Assembly: GCA_027007865.1 (NCBI GenBank)
Contig: JALTEE010000186.1
Span: forward strand, 1-8,663
DNA: 8,663 bases
Direction: 5' to 3'
Source: a bacterium
GTDB taxonomy: Bacteria > UBP14 > UBA6098 > B30-G16
Each line of letters starts with the position of its first letter. Within the stretch, counting starts at the first letter, position 1. A program made the translations under genes and the position numbers. Of the stretch, positions 1-8,100 are shown piece after piece. Below the pieces are notes generated by a model. It made no database searches, was not told the origin of the DNA, and worked only from the letters and a program-made list of their open reading frames with translations.

Positions 1-26
1 CTGTCCTTCTGTATTCAATCTTCAAC

Positions 27-103
27 TGGTCGGGGCGCCCAGATTTGAACTGGGGACCCCTGGCCCCCCATGCCAGTGCGCTACCAAACTGCGCCACGCC
101 CCG
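27..103 (-). tRNA. tRNA-Pro (anticodon GGG)
   Basis: Read on the minus strand, this folds into a complete 74-nt cloverleaf followed by an encoded CCA end (27-29). The 7-bp acceptor stem is CGGGGCG (97-103) with CGCCCCG (31-37) and pairs perfectly. The D stem is GCGC/GCGC, the anticodon stem CTGGC/GCCAG (72-76 with 60-64), and the T stem CCCAG/CTGGG with loop TTCAAAT. The anticodon loop is ATGGGGG, so the anticodon is GGG (67-69), reading proline codon CCC. The discriminator base is A, as expected for tRNA-Pro in bacteria. It lies 124 nt downstream of the Omp85 stop on the same strand. No intron or mismatch is visible. Confidence 0.97.
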
Positions 104-134
104 ACCTGTGAATTCCTTTGGAAGGTTCAATTTA

Positions 135-163
135 AATCTAAACAATTGTGCTGTAATGAGCAA
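135..163 (-). promoter_or_regulatory. Weak candidate promoter for the tRNA
   Basis: On the minus strand TTGCTC (158-163) and TAGATT (135-140) are separated by exactly 17 nt. They match the sigma-70 -35 and -10 consensus at 3 of 6 and 4 of 6 bases. Transcription would begin a few tens of bases before the mature tRNA. The matches are weak and the DNA is AT-rich, so chance is a real possibility. Otherwise the 104-227 gap shows only an 8-nt direct repeat AATGAGCA (155-162 and 209-216) and no GC-rich hairpin with a T-run. Readthrough from the upstream gene is an alternative. Confidence 0.2.
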
Positions 164-227
164 GGAATTTTTGAAACTATTGCCCAAAATTTTATCGGAA
201 CTTTTTTCAATGAGCACAGAATTGGTA

Positions 228-2072
228 TTAGAAAGGATACATCAGCGTAATATGCCATCTATAATACGGTGGCGGGTCGAAACGAGTGAGAACTTTTGCA
301 TAATCGACGCGAACGGGACCGACAGGCGTCGCAAGAGCGATGCCTAAACCCACACTCGAACGAATATCGTATGGATTGATGTCCTTCCATTGTTGCCAAA
401 CCTGTCCTGCATCGACGAATGTGTGTGCCCAAAATTTCCATATAATCGGCAGTCGGATTTCGAGTGTGCATAGCCCAAGAACTTCTCCGCCGAGCATCGT
501 GCCATCCTCCGCCTTCGGACCGATTGACATCTCGGGAAATCCGCGAATGGTGTTTGCTCCGCCGAGTGTCAATCTATTGTGGACAGCAATGTCGTATTTT
601 GACGATGTGTGTCCCATCGCAGCGATTCGCACTCGGCTTGCATATATCGCGCTGTGCCAAAACGGAACTCGGATGAATCGTGTCCAGAGCAGGTCGGCTT
701 TCATATAATGCTCGTCTCCGCCGAGAATGCCGCCTACGAAATCATAAGAAAATCGAGCGAGCGAGCCACCGTCGGGCATAAGAATATCGCTGCGCGAATC
801 GCGTTGATATGTATACGATAATTTGCGCGATATAAAGATTCCTTGCTCTTCCTTGATTTCGTCCGCTTCGTCTTCGGGAACGCCGAATACATCGGCTCGT
901 TCATAGGTTATTCCTGCCCAGTGCGTGATTATATCGTTGTGCTTTATCAATTGTAGACTGCCACCCATCTTTTGAACGCGCCACGGGTCCGGCGATTTTT
1001 TCACGCCCGGCTCGAAATAGAGCGTCAATGTGGATGGCAATTTTACTGCAAATGTCCACGGTTCGTAAAATATGAATTCGTATCGGTGGGATAACAATTG
1101 CTGCTTCGCTAAAATTTCGCCTTCTGTGGAAGCTTTTAGTGAAATGCTCTGTCCGTTTCCGAAAATATTTCTGTGCCCCCATTCCGCTGATAATTTTGCT
1201 GTCAAATCGTATTCTGTGTGCGAACCGAAATCGAGCGAGAAACCATACCATCCGCGTTGCCGCTCAACAATGCTGACGATAACATCAATTGTATCGGGCT
1301 GTCCCGATGTATCTGCGAGGTCGAGCGACACGATTTTGAAAAGCCCCGATGAATAGAGCGCTTCCTTATTTTTCTCGAGTTCGGAATAAGAATATGGTGA
1401 TCCTCGCTTAAAAGTCAGTTCCCGCCGAAGCAAGAACTCTTTTGTGTTTCGCAGACCTTTGTAGGATACATTACCGAAAAACGCTTTCTTTCCAGATTGC
1501 ATATCGTAGTCTATTTTTATCGTAGTCGATTCGCTGTCCGTTTTTGCCCATTTCATCGAGACCGTTGCATAAGGATAGCCTTGGTCAACCACCCAGCGCC
1601 ATAGGTTATTTTTTGCATTTTCTGCTTTATAGGGTGAAAAATTCTCGCCCTCATTATATTTCAGTGATTTTCGTGCGAGATAGCCATCGAATATTTTAGG
1701 CAGTTCGATTTTAATGTCGGACACACGATATTGTTTGCCTTCGTCGATTAGAATTTTAATTTGCACAAGGGTGCTGTCCTTTTTCGATACAGGTTTTATG
1801 AATGCTTTGCTTTTTGCATCGATAAAACCACGGTCACGGTAAAGTGCTATTATTGTGGCGAGGTCGCTCGTCAATGCGGTAGAATTGAGCGGCGGAAATG
1901 TTCCGAAAATGGCGCTATACCATCGCGGTTTCGCAATTTTTAGCGACGACATCAGTTCCCAACTCGATATATGTTTATTCCCAACAAATTCGATGTCCAC
2001 AACACGCCGTTGAGCAAATATTGTGGACAATGAAAGTGTTATAAAGATAATTATAAGAATGCGAGTTTTCAT
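228..2072 (-). CDS. BamA/TamA-type Omp85 outer-membrane barrel protein
   Basis: 614 residues. Omp85 proteins fold beta-barrel proteins into the outer membrane, using periplasmic POTRA domains to receive clients. Residues 1-20 are a Sec signal peptide (MKTR, a long Ile/Leu/Phe core, then IFAQ). Three POTRA-like domains follow at about 22-115, 116-197 and 198-275; each ends in the usual acidic/glycine strand (for example DEGKQY). The barrel covers about 276-614. It carries the conserved L6-loop segment GGANTIRGF (504-512), then TLEIRLP, FVDAGQVW and TPVGPVRVDYA, all diagnostic of the family, and ends in a beta-signal YRWHITLMYPF with terminal Phe. Three POTRAs resemble TamA more than the five-POTRA BamA, but many FCB-group proteins differ, so I give no symbol. 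Start choice: an upstream in-frame ATG at 2141 would overlap the preceding gene and place 23 polar residues before the signal peptide, so 2072 is preferred. There is no clear Shine-Dalgarno; the 13 nt before the ATG are AT-rich. Confidence 0.93.
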   Translation of the reverse strand: MKTRILIIIFITLSLSTIFAQRRVVDIEFVGNKHISSWELMSSLKIAKPRWYSAIFGTFPPLNSTALTSDLATIIALYRDRGFIDAKSKAFIKPVSKKDSTLVQIKILIDEGKQYRVSDIKIELPKIFDGYLARKSLKYNEGENFSPYKAENAKNNLWRWVVDQGYPYATVSMKWAKTDSESTTIKIDYDMQSGKKAFFGNVSYKGLRNTKEFLLRRELTFKRGSPYSYSELEKNKEALYSSGLFKIVSLDLADTSGQPDTIDVIVSIVERQRGWYGFSLDFGSHTEYDLTAKLSAEWGHRNIFGNGQSISLKASTEGEILAKQQLLSHRYEFIFYEPWTFAVKLPSTLTLYFEPGVKKSPDPWRVQKMGGSLQLIKHNDIITHWAGITYERADVFGVPEDEADEIKEEQGIFISRKLSYTYQRDSRSDILMPDGGSLARFSYDFVGGILGGDEHYMKADLLWTRFIRVPFWHSAIYASRVRIAAMGHTSSKYDIAVHNRLTLGGANTIRGFPEMSIGPKAEDGTMLGGEVLGLCTLEIRLPIIWKFWAHTFVDAGQVWQQWKDINPYDIRSSVGLGIALATPVGPVRVDYAKVLTRFDPPPYYRWHITLMYPF

Positions 2073-2086
2073 AATAATATAGTATG

Positions 2087-2102
2087 TCCCGACCGCTCGG
2101 AA
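2087..2102 (-). other. Small hairpin just upstream of the Omp85 start
   Basis: On the minus strand TTCCGA, loop GCGG, TCGGGA forms a 6-bp stem (one G-U pair) with a tetraloop, ending 14 nt before the ATG at 2072. It sits in the 52-nt gap between the giant gene's TAG and the Omp85 gene. No T-run follows, so it is not a typical intrinsic terminator. It could tune expression or RNA decay between the two cistrons, or be chance. Confidence 0.25.
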
Positions 2103-2124
2103 TTGGGTTGTTCGGTAATCTCGG

Positions 2125-5100
2125 CTATCGTGCCAACACAACCCGCTTTATAATAACATTATTGCCAAATGTCAACTTTACAAAATATGCTCCCGAAGGT
2201 GTCGCTTTATTGGTTGCCCACTGTATAGAATGATTCCCCGCAAATTTGTGCTCGTTCGATAACATTTTTATTCTATGCCCTTCTATGTCGTATATTGCTA
2301 TTGTTATATCACCCGGCTCAGGCAAATAATATTCTATCGAAAGCGATGAATTAAAGGGATTCGGAATCACAGTGAGTGATATCTTATCTGGTTGTTTGAA
2401 TTCGCTGATAGCAGCGGGAGCGACGAGGTCCACATCTCGATAGTTCAGGTTTTCCCAATAAATTTCGGATGAATCTGCCAGCGGTGAAGCGGCGAACTCC
2501 GTATCGTTGGATGCTTTCCAGATACGGAATTGCGGTATCTCACCATAATGGAATCCTGGGTCGGGGGAGACAGCGCCATAGGCGCGAACGCTGTATGTTC
2601 CATCGTCGGCGGATACGACTTTTGCACCGCAGCAAGTAGTATCTCTGAATACAGCAACGACATCTCCCGCTTGAACCGGCGCTCCGTCCAAGGTTGCCGA
2701 GCCGAAATAAAAGCAACTGTTTGGTGTTCGCACAAATGTGTATGGTCCGACAGTCGTATCGAGAAATGCTGTGCTCTGGCAATTGCATTCTTCATCATAT
2801 AAATTATCGTAGAGATTTTCATCGTCCCAGTTTCCTGTGTGCAGCGAATAATCGAGAGTGCATTGCTCGGTGATATGAATATCGTATCCTTTGCAAGGTC
2901 GCATATATTCGAGGTCTCCGATGCCGCCAGCAATCCAGACGCCTTCTTCGCCCCAGACCTGGTCGAATTTGCCTGCGATGGAAGCGAGAGCATCTTCCGG
3001 TGGCAGAGGACCGTCGAGCAAATATGCAATGCTGTGCCATCCCGCAGATAGCGGTATCGCTGTATTCGGTGGAATAATCGAACCGACAATATTCAAATCA
3101 TCGGATGCGGAAAGCCTGACCCAATATCCTCTCCCGCCGTGAACACCGTAGAGGTCATTCCAGACATCGCGAATATATGTTCCATCCTCGCCGATTGCTT
3201 GTTCAAGATTATCCCATATAGAAAAGAAGGCATTTTCGAGAGTCGTATCGTCGGGTTCGATATTGAAGCCGATTTGATTCCAACCATCATTTAACGGACA
3301 GCAGACATCGGGTGGAATTACATCGAAATTCATACAATCTTGATAGGGCTCGCACGGCGGAACATCCACAGTATAGCAGAATGTGAAACTACCGATTGAA
3401 TCGCACAGATAAGATAGCAATACAGAGGAATCCGAACCCGGATAATACACGATTAGCCATTGTCCTAAATATAGAGTCGTATCTCGTAGTGTATCGGGTA
3501 AATAGTTGACAATAATCGTCGAGCAGTCGCCACAAGTGTCGTTATCTGCAATGCCATAGACACAAGCAAAAGTCGTGCCTTCTGCGGAAATCGTTATGCA
3601 GGTATCATCAAGCGAAAATTCGTTCGCTCTCCACAGCGAATCGCCGATTATACTGTCCGAAGTGCCGATTTCCCACCAGATTGTATCGTAGTCGTCCCAA
3701 TCGGAGCAAAGATTATTTATGTGTGCACAAATAGTTATTTCGGGGTCGGTCTCGCAGACAATCGTATCGCTCGGTTCGACAGAAATATCGCAGCAGGGAT
3801 GGCAGGAGTCGCCATAAATTACAACGCAAGTCTCGGCAACACAGGGAAGAATATCGCTGCAAAGATTTACCGCATCCACACAGACTTCTATTGATTCTTC
3901 ACAGGCAACGCTGATATAAATAATCGTATCGTTATCGTATCCCGTCAGTGGACCGGGCAGCCAATTCGTGTCGCTGCTCGTTTCAATAAACCAGTGAAGT
4001 TCGTCGTAATTGCAGCAGGGATAGCAACTGTCGAAATCGAACATATCGAATTCGAGTTCGAAGAGTGTTGTATAAGTTCCATAAATCGAATCGACCGAGA
4101 CGATGTTCTGTGTGATAATTCCTTCGGGTAGGCAGCAGGTCGTTAGATGCCAGCATTCCTCGTATTCGCATCCCGCGAGAGTGTCGAAAACCGTGTGGCA
4201 AATAAGGTCTTCGCCGGGAGTGATAGGAATGAAATCGAAGCAGCAGGTATCGGTATAATCTATCGCCGTTTTCAACTCGGTTCTATCGATTCTACGATTT
4301 CGATGCTCATTGGAATTCGATAGTGGCTGCTCCACATAGGTTGTGCAGCAGAGCGTCAATGTATCGCCGAGGCAAATGGAAGTGTCGAATGTAACTGTTC
4401 CGCCAGGAATTTTTAAAATATAGCACGAATCGTTCCCGAAATTGCAGAACGAATCTCTGGCAGCGAGGGCGAAATAAACAGTATCACAGCAAATTGTGCT
4501 CCACGGAAGAACGAAGTTGTAATTCAATCCGTCGATAACGATTGTAGTTTCGCCGGAACACCATCTCGCGTGAAGTGTATATGGTTCGTTGCTCGGGAAC
4601 GAGTCGTCTATTGCCCAGTCGAGATATACGGTATCTCCGACATTGAACAGATATTCATCGGGGCAATCTAACATCACATTCGGCGGGCGAGAATCGAGGC
4701 AAGCGATTGCGCTCGTGTCCGAAACAGTTCCGGAGATGGAATTTCCCGTAACCGAAACGACAAAGTCGCATCCCTCTACATCGGGAAGGTCGGCGCCAAG
4801 ATTCCAATAGAAGCAATGTGTCCCCGTCTCGATTCCCATTCCAATATTGCCAGCGGTATCGGATAATGTAATCAGCGGGACATCCCAAGAGATGCTGCCG
4901 TCAGAACTCATCTGAACGGAGATGTCCGCAGAATCACCGCTTAAAATATAGCATATCTGCACGATATTTTCACCATCGCAGTCTGTTTCTTCGCTGAACC
5001 AGACGGAATCGATTGTCGGCGGAACATCGATGAAGAATGCGCAGGTATCGTGTCCCCAGTTGCAGAAAGAATCTCGGGCAGCGATGTAGAGCGTGCATTG

Positions 5101-8100
5101 GCATTCTATATCGGGGGCAGTCCAGGAGAAAAATGTTCCGCTGACGAGATATAATTCATCGATTCCGCAGCCGACAATGCGCAGACTGCACGGCGCGCTG
5201 GATGGAAACATATCGTAGTTCGACCAGTTGAATGTGCCTGTTTCACCAGCGATAATCGAAGTGGGACAGGAGAGCGTAATTTCGGGATTTCGCGAATCCG
5301 CAGCGCCGTATGCGATGTTTGTCGAAACGATGGAATCCGCAATGCTCGCCGTAATTTCCACAGCAAAATTGTCGCTCTCATAATCGGGCAAATCGTCGCT
5401 CAAAAGCCATTGAAAGCAGTGCGTTCCCATTAAAATATTGTCGCCAAAATCGCCTGCGGTATCGGATATTGAAAGAATCGGGACATCCCAAGTTGAGCCG
5501 CCATCGTCACTCATTCGAATGGAAATATCCGCTGTATCACCCGACAAAGTATAGCAAATAAACAAAGTATTTTGACCATCGCAGTCGGTTTCTTCGTAAA
5601 AATTGACATCGTTGACGGATGGACCAGGCTGAATTATAAAAGTTATGCAGGTGTCGAGTTCGTTATCGTCGCAATAATCGATGTTGTCCTCTGCGTGAAT
5701 ACAGTATTGAATGGTATCTCCGCCATCGAACTCGATGCCGAACGAATCGGCATCCCAGAAAAATGTCCCACCGATTTCATAGATAGAATACGAAGAACCG
5801 TTTACTGTTAGCGAAACAGAAGAATTGTCAACACCCGAGCCGATGTCGTCGAGAGCGAAAGAAATTTCTGGTGTATGGTCGGGAATTATCTCGCCATCGT
5901 AGGGGGATGCATCGATTACAATCGGGGGTGCAATATCCATATAAAATTCCCAGCAGAGTGCGGAATCGAGTGGGTTGCCCAAAATATCATCACAAGATGT
6001 GACGCAGACATCGACGGTTTCGCCATCTGCAAAAGCGCTCGGAGGACGATATTCGACGACATAATTTGTCGAGTCGCCGATTAACGAAACGCCCGGTGAA
6101 CCGATGGATAGTGTCGATATCCCATACAATGACCTGTCCACATCGAATGAAATTGTGGACGCATCGACTCCTTCGGCATCGTGCAGAGCGAATGAGATAT
6201 ATTCATCGGGGCAGGAACTCCAATTACTATCGAAAGGTCTGATTATATCCGCTGTTGGTCCGCCCGTTGCGACAAAATATTCGCAGCAATATGTCGTATC
6301 GTTCGGTGAACAAATATCCGGACTGTCAGCGAGATTAACGCACATACTAATTGTATCGCCGCCAGACCAACTCAATCCTGCGGTTGCAGTATTAACAGTG
6401 ATATGCGAACCCGAAATCGAAATGGCTGGATTGGAATGATACAGAATATCCGTGCCGTCGAATACGATTTCTAAACTCGTCTCGTCAAAGCCAGACAGAT
6501 TGTCGCTCACATCGAAAGAAATTGTCGGCGACAGTGTGTGAAATACATTTCCGCACAGGGGAAAGAAATTTATCACTACTGGCGGTTCGATATCGACGGA
6601 GAAAGTCCAATCGAGCGGGCTCGTCAGTGAATTGCCATATATATCGTCCGCTTCGATGAGGAATATATGCACTGTTTCGTTGTTCTGCCAAAGTGTCGCG
6701 TCATAATCGGGGCAAAAACGAAGCGTATCGTTTGCCCAAAGAAGTTCCGAGTCGGCAATTGTAAATGTATCGTTAATTGTTGTGGAAGAAACTGCGAGTT
6801 GAATTGTCGATGCGTCCACTCCGTCATCGTCGGTAATTAGTATCAATGCGCATTGGTTGTTGCAGGATGTAATTTGTCCCGGTTGCGGCGAAATAATCTG
6901 TGCAACGGGACCTTCGAGATGAGCAAAAACTTCCCAGCATAGTGAATCGCTGTTCGGTCCGCACAAATCGCAGACACCGCTGCTGGCGGGAACTTGGTCC
7001 TGCACATAGACGCAAATCTCGATTGTATCCGCATCGGAAATGCCGAGTTGAGAAAATGTCCCGTTAATAAGCAGCGTGCCGCTTGCGTCATCCCCGTAAT
7101 ATGAAACATAAGGACTAAGTAAATCAAATTCCGCTCCATTTATTGTATAATGAAGGTTCATCGCATCGATGCCGGAGAGACTATCCGTTATATCTGCTGT
7201 TGCCGATAGGATAGTGTCCAAAAGTTCTGTGTCGGATGCGGGTGTGTAATCTACGATTTCCGGCGCTTGCAAATCGACAGTGAAGCTGCAATTTATTTCT
7301 GAGTCAGTGCGACAGCCGTTCACATTTTCTACCTGCAAAAGTTGATAATGAACTACTTGTCCATTCGACCAACTCGATGTAGGTGTCCAGGTTAAGACAT
7401 TGTCCTCGAATGTCATACTATGAGGATAGGTGAATGGCGTTCCATCTACCATAAGTTGAATGGATGTTTCATCGATATCTGTGTCGTCGTCGGTAATTGT
7501 AATTTGAATATTTTGGTTGGGGCAAGCAGTGTAAGATGTAGTTTCGTAGCATTCGGGTGGGCAAAGTAATGTGGCATCTGGTCCTGGGCAACCACAGTCT
7601 TCTATAAAAATACATCCTCTCACAGTATCACTGTATCCGCCGCCGGAAACTATCGCGTCGAAGCAAGCATCCGAACCTGTGCAACTCGGAACCGCATTTA
7701 TCTGCCAGACAAAACAATGTTCTTCACCAGGTGACCAAGGACCATAGGTCTGAGGGTCATCACTTAAAACTGATATGCAACTGCCGGGAACAATTGTTGC
7801 AGTGGCGGGATTTATTGAACTTCCTGAATTGTTTATCACACAAAAATTGACCACTTCGAATGTATCTATGAGAGCGATGACATCATTGAAAATAGTGGAC
7901 CAGGATATAGAAAGACTATACCATTGTCCGCCTGTCGCCGTTGCTATGTTCTGATACCAGTTTGTCGCACCGGACGAGCCGATAGATGCGCAGGGGTCAC
8001 AATAGACTGGATTTGCGGTGGAAGCAAAAAGAACGCATCCCGACGATAAGATATCGGAATAGACTGTCGATTGGTTATATGTGCTTGCGCAATCGCTGCC

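Noticed and set aside
104..227. Intrinsic terminator after the Omp85 gene
   Set aside because: The gap has an AT-rich sequence with a short direct repeat, but no GC-rich stem followed by a T-run on the minus strand.
45..347. Plus-strand open frame crossing the tRNA and the Omp85 3' end
   Set aside because: It overlaps a clear tRNA and a well-supported gene on the other strand; the protein has no recognisable features.
2073..2141. Upstream in-frame ATG at 2141 for the Omp85 gene
   Set aside because: It would add 23 polar residues ahead of an otherwise perfect signal peptide and overlap the end of the giant gene.
4262..4330. Possible pair of compensating frameshifts producing the basic island
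   Set aside because: The alternative frames meet stops soon and do not give a better continuation of the Cys-rich acidic pattern, so the frame as read is kept; flagged instead as a finding.
6104..6439. Plus-strand open frame of 111 codons, and similar plus-strand frames through the giant gene
   Set aside because: These are shadows of the strongly biased codon use of the minus-strand gene; none shows a plausible start context or domain.
4405..7566. DNA repeats as a CRISPR or satellite array
   Set aside because: The periodicity (about 600-660 nt) is that of protein modules in one open frame, and the DNA copies are diverged.
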